Assembly: GCA_964500775.1 (NCBI GenBank)
Contig: CAZCQG010000036.1
Location: forward strand, 1 to 19,311
From: CAZCQG01 sp964500775
Lineage (GTDB): Bacteria > Campylobacterota > Campylobacteria > Campylobacterales > CAZCQG01
DNA: 19,311 nucleotides
Direction of reading: 5' to 3'
The translations under genes were made by a program, and so were the position numbers. A model generated the notes under the pieces. That model searched no databases. It was not told the origin of the DNA and worked only from the letters and a program-made list of their open reading frames with translations. Below, piece by piece: positions 1 through 8,355 of this stretch. Each line of letters begins with the position of its first letter. The stretch's first letter is position 1.

Positions 1-1245
1 CGCATCAAATCCCTCTTCCACTCGTGCCTTGGCGGCATCTTGCATAGCGACATAGTCTTTGATGTGTGATTCCCTCTCATATTCGGCGAGTTTGGCAAAT
101 ACCGCTTCTAAAAGCGTCTCTTTACTCTCCCTCCTAATATCAAGTGCTTTGGATTCTAGTCCGTAGTAGGCGAGCAAATCCTCGTATTTGATATTCCATC
201 CGAGCGTAACGACTTTTACGCCGCTAGAGAGTGCGGCGACTAGTGCGTGGTAGCGGGAGACTACGGCGTATTTGCTTGCACTTATGAGCGCTTTTGCCTC
301 CATCGGGTCTATATCTTCTTCCACGAGTTCACACGCCCCTTGCGGCAGAAGTGCGAGGACTTTTTTTGCTATCTCCCTATCGCATTCGCGCTTGTCGCTT
401 GAGTACATATGGGGCAGAAAGAGGATTTTTTCACCCGATTCTATGAGCCTTTTGGCGATATTTGCGAAAAGTGCTACATACTCCTCTTTGGAGCATTTCG
501 CCACGGACGGAGAGATATTGTAGGTCACGGCACTCGGCGAGAGGATGACGTAATCGTTGAATATGAGATTCTTACCTTTCAAATAGCTTGTGAGCCATTC
601 GTCGCTCGCTTTGGGAAGTAAAATCGCGCAATCGGGGTAGTCGAACACTTTTTTAGAATCTACGATTTTTTCACACTCGCTAGCACTTGCTTTCCCCCGC
701 GAATATATCCGCTCCAAGTATCGAAACTCTATCCCCGCGAAAAAGCGGACATCAAATCGCTCCAGCGGTCCGTAGCTTTGGATAAAGCGGACAAAGGGCT
801 TGCGGGCGATTTTCGCCAAAAAAAACGGGGTAAAGCTATTGAGCCCCTCCCAAATGTCGCGCGTCCCGTCTCCGACATAGGAGATGCCGCTCATATCGAT
901 GATGATGTCGGAATCTTTATAGGCTTTGATGTGGTCGTTAAACGTCTCTTGCCAGAATCTAAAGGCGTTTTTGAGATAGCCTAGATTCTTCCCTTTGAGG
1001 GCGCGCGAGATATAGCGGGTCAAGAAAAAATGGCTCAAATAGGTCGAGAGAAATGCGCTTTTAGCGATAGGCACGCCGTATTTTTGCGCCGCTTTGGATT
1101 CTTCGCCAAAACTCGTCGCATCGACGGTAAAGCGAAATTCCAAATCCTCGCCGAATCTTTTTTTGAGGGCATCTATGAGGGTCAGCCCCATCGCGGGTCC
1201 GCCGAGATTCCGAGAAAGACACAGACCGCTTATGAGAATCTTCAT
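1..1245 (-). CDS. Polysaccharide pyruvyl transferase family protein (3' end beyond window)
   Basis: The minus strand reads open for 415 codons from ATG at 1245 to the window edge, so the C-terminus is missing. The N-terminus (MKILISGLCLSRNLGGPAMG) and the C-terminal block SRYHALVAALSSGVKVVTLG, followed by W and a conserved Lys, match the polysaccharide pyruvyl transferase fold (PF04230, CsaB/WcaK-like). That family adds ketal pyruvate to, or otherwise modifies, surface sugars; the exact substrate cannot be read from sequence. The ATG overlaps the stop of the upstream methyltransferase (ATGA), which suggests translational coupling. Together with the glycosyltransferase upstream it forms a three-gene leftward glycan operon beside the flagellin gene. 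Family assignment is confident; a role in flagellar glycan synthesis is inferred from position. Confidence 0.85.
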   Translation of the reverse strand, partial: MKILISGLCLSRNLGGPAMGLTLIDALKKRFGEDLEFRFTVDATSFGEESKAAQKYGVPIAKSAFLSTYLSHFFLTRYISRALKGKNLGYLKNAFRFWQETFNDHIKAYKDSDIIIDMSGISYVGDGTRDIWEGLNSFTPFFLAKIARKPFVRFIQSYGPLERFDVRFFAGIEFRYLERIYSRGKASASECEKIVDSKKVFDYPDCAILLPKASDEWLTSYLKGKNLIFNDYVILSPSAVTYNISPSVAKCSKEEYVALFANIAKRLIESGEKILFLPHMYSSDKRECDREIAKKVLALLPQGACELVEEDIDPMEAKALISASKYAVVSRYHALVAALSSGVKVVTLGWNIKYEDLLAYYGLESKALDIRRESKETLLEAVFAKLAEYERESHIKDYVAMQDAAKARVEEGFDA

Positions 1246-1868
1246 CCCTTCTCACACCCTTTTATCAGTACCGCTTGCCCCGTAGGAAGCCATATGGGAT
1301 GGATATTGTTCTTTGCGGCGAAAAGATCGGTCGCTTTTTTCACCCCCGCACACGTTTTTAATCCATAGTCTTCGATGAGGATGATGCCGCTTGGGGTCAT
1401 CTTTTCATAGATATTTTCCAACGCGTTTTTGGTGCTTTCGTAGAGATTGAGATGGATGTGACAAAAACATACCCGTTTGCCATCCAAAATACCCAAGGTA
1501 TCAGGGATAAAACCCTTGTGCGCTTCTATATTTGCAAATTCGCTCAAATACCCTAGCACCCCCTCAAGCGACGTATCGGCGTATTGCCCTGCCCGCTTCA
1601 CATTGTCCTCATCCGAGTGGTCGGGTGTCCCTGCAAACGTGTCAAAAAGGGTGAGTTTTTTTCCGCTCGCTTTTGCTACATCGGCTATGATATACGCGCT
1701 AGAGCCTTTATACACGCCCATCTCGACGAGTTCACCCTCTAATCTCAAAGCATGCCGCAACAGCTCTATAAGCGAAAAGGCTCTGTCGGTGGAGATTCGA
1801 AGGTTAGCTTTTTGAAAAAGTGCTCCATACTCTTGTTCGTTCCATATATCCCAAACACCGTTATCCAT
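1242..1868 (-). CDS. TylF/CmcI-type (macrocin O-methyltransferase-like) SAM methyltransferase
   Basis: The 208-aa product fits the TylF family (PF05711), class I SAM-dependent O-methyltransferases acting on sugars. Visible blocks are the SAM-binding loop VEMGVYKGSSA, FDTFAGTPDHSDED (the family's DsFeGlP region), NLYESTKNALENIYEKMTPS and IEDYG, then AGVKKATDLF. The family's usual metal-binding stretch reads HIDVDLY; here it is HIHLNLY, and DDYG reads EDYG, so several acidic ligands are altered. The metal site may be modified or the enzyme may work differently. ATG at 1868 has a GAGGG ribosome site three bases upstream and lies 9 bases after the glycosyltransferase stop. Its end overlaps the pyruvyl transferase start. 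Likely role: methylating a glycan made by this operon (inferred). Confidence 0.82.
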   Translation of the reverse strand: MDNGVWDIWNEQEYGALFQKANLRISTDRAFSLIELLRHALRLEGELVEMGVYKGSSAYIIADVAKASGKKLTLFDTFAGTPDHSDEDNVKRAGQYADTSLEGVLGYLSEFANIEAHKGFIPDTLGILDGKRVCFCHIHLNLYESTKNALENIYEKMTPSGIILIEDYGLKTCAGVKKATDLFAAKNNIHPIWLPTGQAVLIKGCEKG

Positions 1869-1877
1869 ACGCCCTCT

Positions 1878-3800
1878 TTATTGTAGTTTTTCGAGTATTT
1901 CTAAGAATCCTGAAATCGACTTTTCGGCACTTTCATTAAGTTCATCCGTATACGCCTTGACGCACGCAGAACGCAAAGTGCTATCGTTTATAAGCATATC
2001 GGCATAGCGCACATAGAGTTCCGTAGTATAAGGATAGAGGTAGCGGCGCTCTTTGTTTTTATTCTCCTCTATCCATTCGGGGGTCGCTTTTACCATACAG
2101 ACAAACGGCTTTTGGAGATGTTTATACTCATTAAAACTCTCTCCTTGTGTGAGAGGAAAGGTATTGCACCATAAATCTATAATCTCGCCGTACACTCTCG
2201 CATCGACAAATCCCGGAAAATAGCACCGCTCTCCGATACCTAGCGCATCGACTTTTGCTCTGATACTCTCTACGCTACCGCTCCCTGCGGCGATAAATAT
2301 CGTATCGGGATTCTTTTGGAGTATTTGGGCGATTGTTTGGAGATACTCCTCATTATCGACCTTTACGAGTCTCCCGATGACGCCGAGGATAAACGCCTCT
2401 TTGGGGTATTTCGCCCGCTCTATCGCATATTTAGCCTCATCCAACACAAGGGAATTATCGGTCTCTATCCCGAAACACTCAAACACAAATCCCTCTTTTT
2501 CCTCTTTGCCCAAAACATCGCCTATATGGGTGATACGCCCATCAAGCTCCGCTATATCGTAGACGAAATTGCCGTGACTCCAGTATAGCTGCCTCGGAGC
2601 GGTACGTGTCGCAATGATAAAGTCGCTGATGTCATAACCGTTATTTGGAGAGAGGAGGATGCTTATCTCGTCGTTTTGTATGACGTTTCTAATGGCGAGG
2701 GCTTTTTCTAGATGGTCGTGATAATACCCTTTGAGGATGATCTCGCTCGTGCAGTCCACTATCACGATTCCGAGTTTGACGTACTCTAGCATCACCTTCT
2801 CGTCACTAAAACTTTTTTCGATGTAGTTCATGAGATAGATCACTACTTCGTAGCGCTCGCGAAACGCCGGTGAATCATAAAGGCTTTGCAAAAAAGCAAT
2901 CTCGACCTTGAAAACGGAGTTGTTCACCAATCTATCTTTGAGGATTCCTATCCGAATCTTGCCGCTTTTTTTCGCGGGAGCGATATTATGCCTCGCAAGC
3001 GGAAGGGCATATTTTTTAGCGATAGATTTATAATACTCGCTGCAAGGCTCGACTATCTCTTTATTGTAGATGCGCCATTCTGCTTGGGTTTGATAGGTGT
3101 TGCCCATAAAATGGTAGATGATGAACTGCAGGTGCATTGCGTTATCTCTTTTGTCCTTTTGTATGAGGAGATAGAGGCTCTCGCGCATCAAAGGATATAG
3201 CTCTAGCCAACGCCGCGTATTGTGAATCTTTTTGGCGTGCCAAAAAAAATGGAGCATCCAGTTAAAAATAGAGCGTTTTTGCGTATCATCTAGCGACTGA
3301 AATATTTTTTGCTCAAGATTTGTCTCCGTAATATATTTCAAATCATCAAAATCAAACGCTGCATCGTCCAAAAACCGTAATATCGTTTCAAAAATACCGC
3401 TATTTTCTGTATTGTGTATATGGAGTTTGGAGAGCTCTTTAAAGAAAAACAGATACCCCTCTTTGGCATTAAAAGAGATAATGTCGCATAAAAAAAGCGC
3501 TTGAAGAATCATTATCTTCTCCATATCGCCGACACCCTCTTGATACAATGCCCCTTTTAGTGCATTTTGAATACTTTCCGCCCCATCAAACACCCCCTTT
3601 TTATCCTTATATAGCAAATACAAATAAATATGTGAAGCTTCGGGCATTATCCCCTGCGCGATAGTAGCGGTAAAATACCTTTTTGAAAGTGCCTCAAGCG
3701 AATCTGTGTCCAAAGGATTGGAGAAGAATCTTGCGGTATCCTCCTTAATATTTACACAAAGCGCGTCAAAATCCTCTTTTGATATTATATTTTCCAGCAC
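1878..3800 (-). CDS. Large GT-B-like glycosyltransferase, probable flagellar/surface glycosylation
   Basis: The protein has 640 residues. Residues 1-270 look mostly alpha-helical with no motif I recognise. A first Rossmann-like segment begins at KIRIGILKDR (281-290). The C-terminal half carries a GT-B nucleotide-sugar-binding pattern: GVIGRLVKVDNEEY (473-486), IFIAAGSGS (501-509), RCYFPGFVDARVYGEI (525-540) and DLWCNTFPLTQGES (542-555), resembling the G-x-DTFP-x-x-G-x-S region of GT4/GT41-type enzymes. No signal peptide or membrane segment is evident, so it is probably cytoplasmic. The start is GTG at 3800, with a full AGGAGG at 3805-3810 four bases upstream. It is the first gene of the leftward glycan operon and diverges from flagellin. 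Glycosyltransferase class is fairly sure; donor, acceptor and a flagellin target are inference. Confidence 0.75.
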   Translation of the reverse strand: MLENIISKEDFDALCVNIKEDTARFFSNPLDTDSLEALSKRYFTATIAQGIMPEASHIYLYLLYKDKKGVFDGAESIQNALKGALYQEGVGDMEKIMILQALFLCDIISFNAKEGYLFFFKELSKLHIHNTENSGIFETILRFLDDAAFDFDDLKYITETNLEQKIFQSLDDTQKRSIFNWMLHFFWHAKKIHNTRRWLELYPLMRESLYLLIQKDKRDNAMHLQFIIYHFMGNTYQTQAEWRIYNKEIVEPCSEYYKSIAKKYALPLARHNIAPAKKSGKIRIGILKDRLVNNSVFKVEIAFLQSLYDSPAFRERYEVVIYLMNYIEKSFSDEKVMLEYVKLGIVIVDCTSEIILKGYYHDHLEKALAIRNVIQNDEISILLSPNNGYDISDFIIATRTAPRQLYWSHGNFVYDIAELDGRITHIGDVLGKEEKEGFVFECFGIETDNSLVLDEAKYAIERAKYPKEAFILGVIGRLVKVDNEEYLQTIAQILQKNPDTIFIAAGSGSVESIRAKVDALGIGERCYFPGFVDARVYGEIIDLWCNTFPLTQGESFNEYKHLQKPFVCMVKATPEWIEENKNKERRYLYPYTTELYVRYADMLINDSTLRSACVKAYTDELNESAEKSISGFLEILEKLQ

Positions 3801-3825
3801 AAAACCTCCTACCTATGGTCTAATA

Positions 3826-3831
3826 ATTATA
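3826..3831 (-). promoter_or_regulatory. Probable sigma-70 -10 element for the glycan operon
   Basis: On the minus strand the bases read TTTG-TATAAT, an exact -10 hexamer preceded by TG, 25 bases before the GTG start at 3800. No clear -35 is seen, which is common for vegetative promoters in Campylobacterota. It places transcription of the glycosyltransferase operon back to back with the flagellin promoter. Confidence 0.55.
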
Positions 3832-3854
3832 CAAATTTTTAATAAATAATCTAG

Positions 3855-3871
3855 TTGGAACACACTTTGCT
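3855..3871 (+). promoter_or_regulatory. Sigma-54 (RpoN) promoter of the flagellin gene
   Basis: TTGGAACACACTTTGCT has the invariant GG (3857-3858) and GC (3869-3870) with exactly ten bases between them. It closely matches the epsilonproteobacterial sigma-54 pattern TTGGAAC-N4-TTGCT. Transcription should begin about 12 bases past the GC, near 3882, giving a leader of about 27 bases. An AAAGGA ribosome site lies at 3896-3901, seven bases before the flagellin ATG. In relatives RpoN with the FlgS/FlgR system drives late hook and flagellin genes, so the same control is expected here. Confidence 0.88.
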
Positions 3872-3908
3872 TTTTTCGCATTAGGAAAAAAATGCAAAGG
3901 ATGCACAT

Positions 3909-5483
3909 ATGAGTTATAGGATCAATACCAACGTTGCCGCCCTCAACGCTCACTCTCTCGGCGTTCAGAACAACAGAGACCTAGCGACTTCTTTAGAAAA
4001 ACTAAGTTCTGGTCTACGGGTAAACAAAGCGGCGGACGACGCTTCGGGTATGGCAATAGCCGATAGTTTGCGCTCGCAATCAAGCGCGCTCGGACAGGCA
4101 GTTAGAAACGCAAACGACGCTATCGGGATCATTCAAACCGCGGACAAAGCGATGGATGAACAGATTAAGATTCTTGACACCATTAAAACCAAAGCCGTCC
4201 AAGCGGCGCAAGACGGTCAAACGACGGAATCGAGAAAAGCGTTACAGAGTGATATTTTAAGACTCCTTGAAGAGCTTGACAACATCGCCAACACCACGAG
4301 CTTCAACGGGCAACAGATGCTCTCGGGCTCTTTTACCAACAAAGAGTTCCAAATCGGTGCCTACTCAAACACGACAATCAAAGCAAGCATCGGACCTACA
4401 AACTCGGATAAAATCGGGCACGTACGATACGAAACAGGCTCGATTTCAGCTCCGGGTATGCTCGCAAGCGGCGGCGGGGCAAACCTCAAAACCGTTACGA
4501 TGAAGTTCCTCCAAGTCGACGGGAAAAACGACTTCACCCTAGAGACAGCAAAAATCTCTACGAGTGCGGGTACGGGTATCGGGGTTTTGGCGGAAGTGAT
4601 CAATAAAAACTCCGATAAACTCGGCGTACGCGCAAGCTATAACGTCATAGGAACCGGTATGGGTGCGGTAGCGAGCGGTACGGTACTGGGGCTATCGATA
4701 AACGGTGTAACTATCGGTACGATAAACGACGTACAAAAAAATGATGCCGACGGTAGGCTCATCGGTGCGATAAACGCCGTAAAAGAGAGAACCGGCGTTG
4801 AAGCCTCGACCGATATTATGGGTAGACTTACCCTAAAAAGTACCGACGGTAGAGCCATTAGCATCCATACCCTTTCAAGCGCGACCGTACTCAACGGTAG
4901 AGATCCGACTACAAACGTACCGTTTACAAGAGGTGACTTTGCGGGTGTTTCAGGTATGGATCACGCCATCGTCGGCAGGATGACACTCGTACGACTCAAT
5001 GCAAGAGACGTACTAGTGAGCGGTACGCACTTTAGTAACGTCGGTTTCCACTCTTCGCAAGGTATCGCACAATACACCGTAAACCTCCGAGCTATCAGAG
5101 GCGAGATGGATGCAAACATCGCATCGGCTGCGGGTGCGAACTACAATATGGCGGTAGCAAGTGCGAATATGAACGGTATCGGCGCTGGGGTCACTAGCCT
5201 AAGAGGCGCGATGGTGGCTATGGATATGGCAGAATCAGCCCAAAAACAACTCGATAAAATTAGAGCCGACCTCGGTTCTGCACAGATACAGCTTGTCTCG
5301 ACAATCAATAACATCAGCGTCACGCAAGTAAACGTAAAAGCGGCAGAATCACAAATAAGAGACGTCGACTTCGCGGAAGAATCGGCAAACTTCTCAAAAC
5401 ACAACATTCTCGCACAAAGCGGTAGTTTCGCCCTCGCGCAAGCAAACGCAGTGCAACAAAACGTACTCAAACTTCTCCAATAA
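3909..5483 (+). CDS. fla: Flagellin, Campylobacter/Helicobacter FlaA/FlaB type
   Basis: This 524-aa filament protein has both conserved terminal regions. The N-terminal D0/D1 runs from MSYRINTNVAALNAHS through LEKLSSGLRVNKAADDASGM. The C-terminal D1/D0 includes ITQVNVKAAESQIRDVDFAEE-like sequence and ends in QANAVQQNVLKLLQ. The segment around residues 88-105 (IKILDTIKTKAVQAAQDG) is the epsilonproteobacterial form, which lacks the LQRVRELAVQ-type TLR5 epitope of enteric flagellins. The central domain (about 170-420) is rich in Ser, Thr and Gly, as expected for a surface-exposed, O-glycosylated region. Secretion is by the flagellar type III system, so no signal peptide is expected. The final A of the TAA stop is the first base of the next gene's ATG. 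A sigma-54 promoter lies directly upstream. I cannot tell from sequence alone whether this is the major (FlaA) or minor (FlaB) flagellin; sigma-54 control is FlaB-like in Helicobacter and Campylobacter. Confidence 0.97.
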   Translation: MSYRINTNVAALNAHSLGVQNNRDLATSLEKLSSGLRVNKAADDASGMAIADSLRSQSSALGQAVRNANDAIGIIQTADKAMDEQIKILDTIKTKAVQAAQDGQTTESRKALQSDILRLLEELDNIANTTSFNGQQMLSGSFTNKEFQIGAYSNTTIKASIGPTNSDKIGHVRYETGSISAPGMLASGGGANLKTVTMKFLQVDGKNDFTLETAKISTSAGTGIGVLAEVINKNSDKLGVRASYNVIGTGMGAVASGTVLGLSINGVTIGTINDVQKNDADGRLIGAINAVKERTGVEASTDIMGRLTLKSTDGRAISIHTLSSATVLNGRDPTTNVPFTRGDFAGVSGMDHAIVGRMTLVRLNARDVLVSGTHFSNVGFHSSQGIAQYTVNLRAIRGEMDANIASAAGANYNMAVASANMNGIGAGVTSLRGAMVAMDMAESAQKQLDKIRADLGSAQIQLVSTINNISVTQVNVKAAESQIRDVDFAEESANFSKHNILAQSGSFALAQANAVQQNVLKLLQ

Positions 5484-7402
5484 TGACTGATTTTTTATCC
5501 AAGAATCTAGAGGCGCTCGCAAAGAGCGACCTCGAACTCTCTAATAGCCTCAAAAATTTCGAGGGCAACCAAAAATACGAGATTTACATAGACGGCAACG
5601 ACATCGCTTCGATAAACATCGTAGACAAAACTACCCATACGCCTCTTTATGTCACCAAACCCGTCGAAGAGACGGTCAAAAAAATCGAGGATTTCGTAGA
5701 GTATAGCAACTATCCGTATCTCTATTTTTTCGGTGTAGGCAACGGTATATTTTACAAAATGCTCTTAAGTAACGAGATTCACAAAAGAATCACGGTTTTT
5801 GAACCCGAACTAGAGCTGCTCTATATCGCACTCCACTTTGTAGATTTGAGCGAAGAGATAACTAACGGTCGCTTTTGCATAATCCATACGCCGAGTTTTG
5901 ATTTTGCCAAAGCATATGCACTTATCAGCCACGAAGATAGCAAACTCTACTCAAAAGTATATGACATCCATATGTTGCTCCCCTATTATGCCAAATACGC
6001 TTCAAGCCTAAATGATGTCAATAAAACGATGATTCGTGCCATAGAGCACAACATCATCGCCGTGGGTAACGACGCAAAAGATAGCATCATGGGGCTAGAA
6101 CACCACATCAAGAATCTTCCGGAAGTGGTACGCTCCCCGTATATACCGGAGTTTATCGGCAAACTCAATAACACAAACACCGCAATCATCGCCTCTACGG
6201 GTCCTAGCCTCGCCAAACAGATTCCGCTTTTAAAAGAGATGCAAGACTATGTGACCATCATCTCCATAGATGCCTCTTTCCCGATTCTCTGCGCCAACGG
6301 GATAAAACCCGACGTGGTAGTGTCGCTAGAGCGGATTCCATTGACGGCGAGTTTTTACAAAAAAACACCCGCGGAGTGCCACCAAGACGTGATATTTGCC
6401 ATCACCTCCATCGTCCACCAAGAGCTCAAAGACGCGATACAAGGCGGCATCAAACAATATAGCCTCCGCCCCTTCGGCTACACGAAATTCTTTCAGATTC
6501 CTATGTGGGGGTATCTAGGTATCGGGATGTCCGCGGCGAACAAAGCCTTTGAGATGGTCGCCCACAGCAAAATAGAAAACTGCATCTTCATCGGTCAAGA
6601 CCTCGCCTACGGCGAAGACGGCAAGACCCACTCTAGAGGCTATACGCTAGGCGAAGATGAATTCAAACCGAGCAATACCAACGTCTACGTCGAAAAATAC
6701 GGCGGCGGGGCGATGGTACGGACAAACGACATTTGGAAGCTCTTTTTAAACTTCTTTGAAAACGACATCGCCAACCTACGCCGTCCGCTCAATATCATAA
6801 ACGCTACCGAAGGGGGCGCGAGAATCCACGGCACGCAGGAGATGCCTTTTAGTAAAGCGATAGAACTTTGCGTAGATACAAGCAAGAAGAAAGAGCGTAT
6901 TACACTTGAATTCCCCACGGAGCAAGATAGTCAAGCCTATATGCACCTCGCAGAAAGCCGCGTGATAGAGCTCCTCAAAATCGGGAAAAAAGTAAAAAAA
7001 GAGACCGAAGAGGTGTTTTTAGAAGTGGTAAAAACCATCGAAGAGCTCGAACGGCTCAATGAAGAAGGGAAACTCGAAACGATAGACTTTAAGCATCTAG
7101 GCGATGTCATAGACAAGATAGACAACGTCAAAGAGTATTTTAACGATCAAAACTTCCTAGAAGCCTTCATCGATGCGGTGCAGAGCTTTATCATCCATCA
7201 AGAACTCGACATCGCAAAAATCCAAGTCAAATACGCCAAAGAGGACATCTACAAAAAAGCCAAAATGATAGAGTGGCTCTATGCGCACAAATACTGGCTT
7301 TTTTCACTTGCAGGCGGGATAGAGAGCGTACTCCACGTAGTAAACAAGAGTGCAAGCGAATGGATGGAAATACCTGAAGAATATAAGGTGACGCAAGAAT
7401 AA
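5483..7402 (+). CDS. Motility accessory factor (Maf/DUF115) flagellin glycosyltransferase
   Basis: The product has 639 residues. Residues 1-200 fit the Maf N-terminal domain, including YFFGVGNGIFYKMLLSN (81-97) and VFEPELELLYIALH (105-118). The central DUF115/MAF_flag10 domain follows: TAIIASTGPSLAKQIPLL (233-250), ISIDASFPILCANGIKPDVV (260-279), SLERI (281-285) and FIGQDLAYGEDGKTHS (369-384). The C-terminal 150 residues are helical and charged. In Campylobacter, Helicobacter and Aeromonas, Maf proteins transfer pseudaminic- or legionaminic-type nonulosonic acids onto flagellin Ser/Thr before export. The start ATG shares a base with the flagellin stop (TAATG), so the enzyme and its probable substrate may be translationally coupled. 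It is therefore expected to follow the same sigma-54 promoter. Family is certain; the sugar is unknown. Confidence 0.92.
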   Translation: MTDFLSKNLEALAKSDLELSNSLKNFEGNQKYEIYIDGNDIASINIVDKTTHTPLYVTKPVEETVKKIEDFVEYSNYPYLYFFGVGNGIFYKMLLSNEIHKRITVFEPELELLYIALHFVDLSEEITNGRFCIIHTPSFDFAKAYALISHEDSKLYSKVYDIHMLLPYYAKYASSLNDVNKTMIRAIEHNIIAVGNDAKDSIMGLEHHIKNLPEVVRSPYIPEFIGKLNNTNTAIIASTGPSLAKQIPLLKEMQDYVTIISIDASFPILCANGIKPDVVVSLERIPLTASFYKKTPAECHQDVIFAITSIVHQELKDAIQGGIKQYSLRPFGYTKFFQIPMWGYLGIGMSAANKAFEMVAHSKIENCIFIGQDLAYGEDGKTHSRGYTLGEDEFKPSNTNVYVEKYGGGAMVRTNDIWKLFLNFFENDIANLRRPLNIINATEGGARIHGTQEMPFSKAIELCVDTSKKKERITLEFPTEQDSQAYMHLAESRVIELLKIGKKVKKETEEVFLEVVKTIEELERLNEEGKLETIDFKHLGDVIDKIDNVKEYFNDQNFLEAFIDAVQSFIIHQELDIAKIQVKYAKEDIYKKAKMIEWLYAHKYWLFSLAGGIESVLHVVNKSASEWMEIPEEYKVTQE

Positions 7403-7408
7403 AAAAAC

Positions 7409-7450
7409 GGGGCGAAATCCTATCGAACAGTCGAATCGGAAAATCGCCCT
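7409..7450 (+). terminator. Possible terminator hairpin after flagellin-maf
   Basis: Seven bases after the maf stop, GGGCGA (7410-7415) pairs with TCGCCC (7444-7449). An inner TCGA-ACAG-TCGA hairpin (7423-7434) lies between them, together with further CC/GG pairs. An A-run precedes the structure, but only TTTA follows, so the T-tract is weak. It may end the flagellin-maf transcript or stabilise its 3' end. No free energy was computed. Confidence 0.35.
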
Positions 7451-7527
7451 TTAGGTTTGGCACCGAAGGAATTTTAGCTATTTTTCGCTTTCATTGCGTT
7501 AAAGAAAACTCTATTCGGAGAATCCAA

Positions 7528-8292
7528 ATGCAATTTGACTGGGAAAAATTCGATGCCGCTATATGGCGGGGCAGGAGCGGGAAGCTCCACGGCGTAAAAG
7601 AGCTAGATACCGTAGCGCTTGATTCACTCCTCAATATCGACCGACAAAAACAAGAACTCCTCGCTAACACCAAAGGATTTTTAAACGGCAAAGGCTACAA
7701 CAACGCCTTGCTTTGGGGTGCTCGCGGGACGGGAAAATCTTCGCTCATCAAAGCGGTCTTTTGTACATTTTTAGGAGAGGGGCTAAAACTGCTCCAGATA
7801 AACAAAGAAGACCTAGGATATTTACCCGAACTCATCGACGACCTGCGTGAAATACCCTATAAATTCATCATATTTTGCGACGACATCTCCTTTGAATCGG
7901 GAGACAACTCCTACATCGGTCTCAAAACCGTCCTAGAAGGCTCTATAGAAAAAAGTCCGAAAAATATCGTCATATACGCCACCTCAAATAGACGCCACCT
8001 CCTCCCCGAGTACAACAGCGACAACGAAATGACCGTCGTAAAAGAGCGCGAGATCCACTACGGCGACTGCGTAGAGGAAAAAATATCGCTTTCGGATAGA
8101 TTTGGTCTTTGGCTCTCGTTCTACCACGGCAGCCTAGAAGAGTACTACACCATCATACGCTCCCTCTTCGGAGCACGCGAAGATATGGACGCTATCCTCC
8201 GTGAAGCGAGGATATTTTCCCAACTCCGAGCTAGCCGAAGCGGGAGATGCGCGAAGCAGTTTTATGAGTGGTATATGGCGAATCTCGACTGA
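7528..8292 (+). CDS. DUF815 family AAA+ ATPase
   Basis: The protein has 254 residues with a full AAA+ core. The Walker A is GARGTGKS (64-71), the Walker B IIFCDD (114-119), the sensor-1 block ATSNRRHLLPE (151-161) and the arginine-finger candidate R191 in LSDRFG. These blocks and the overall length fit the DUF815 (COG2607) family, conserved in many bacteria but of unproven function. No membrane segment is seen. GGAG at 7517-7520, seven bases before ATG, supports the start. It stands alone between the maf hairpin and the toxin-antitoxin operon and overlaps neither, so its position gives no functional clue. Family assignment is confident; role unknown. Confidence 0.85.
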   Translation: MQFDWEKFDAAIWRGRSGKLHGVKELDTVALDSLLNIDRQKQELLANTKGFLNGKGYNNALLWGARGTGKSSLIKAVFCTFLGEGLKLLQINKEDLGYLPELIDDLREIPYKFIIFCDDISFESGDNSYIGLKTVLEGSIEKSPKNIVIYATSNRRHLLPEYNSDNEMTVVKEREIHYGDCVEEKISLSDRFGLWLSFYHGSLEEYYTIIRSLFGAREDMDAILREARIFSQLRASRSGRCAKQFYEWYMANLD

Positions 8293-8298
8293 AGCGAT

Positions 8299-8327
8299 TT
8301 GACAAAAAAATACTATTTATATAAAAT
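8299..8327 (+). promoter_or_regulatory. Strong sigma-70 promoter of the toxin-antitoxin operon
   Basis: A perfect -35 TTGACA (8299-8304) is separated by 17 bases from a -10 TAAAAT (8322-8327). A clear -35 box is unusual in this group and stands out from the other promoters in the window. Transcription should start near 8334, about 22 bases before the antitoxin ATG. Confidence 0.75.
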
Positions 8328-8339
8328 AATAAACAGTAT
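8310..8339. promoter_or_regulatory. Inverted repeat, candidate antitoxin operator
   Basis: ATACTATTTAT (8310-8320) and ATAAACAGTAT (8329-8339) are inverted copies matching at 10 of 11 positions, with an 8-base spacer. The repeat covers the -10 hexamer and the likely transcription start. This is where type II antitoxins and their toxin complexes usually bind to repress their own operon. Binding itself is inferred. Confidence 0.6.
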
Positions 8340-8355
8340 ATATAAAAGGATTTGT

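Noticed and set aside
8299..8355. 19-residue upstream extension of the antitoxin from TTG 8299
   Set aside because: The TTG is part of the -35 box and the extension crosses the -10 and operator; AAAGGA before ATG 8356 decides the start.
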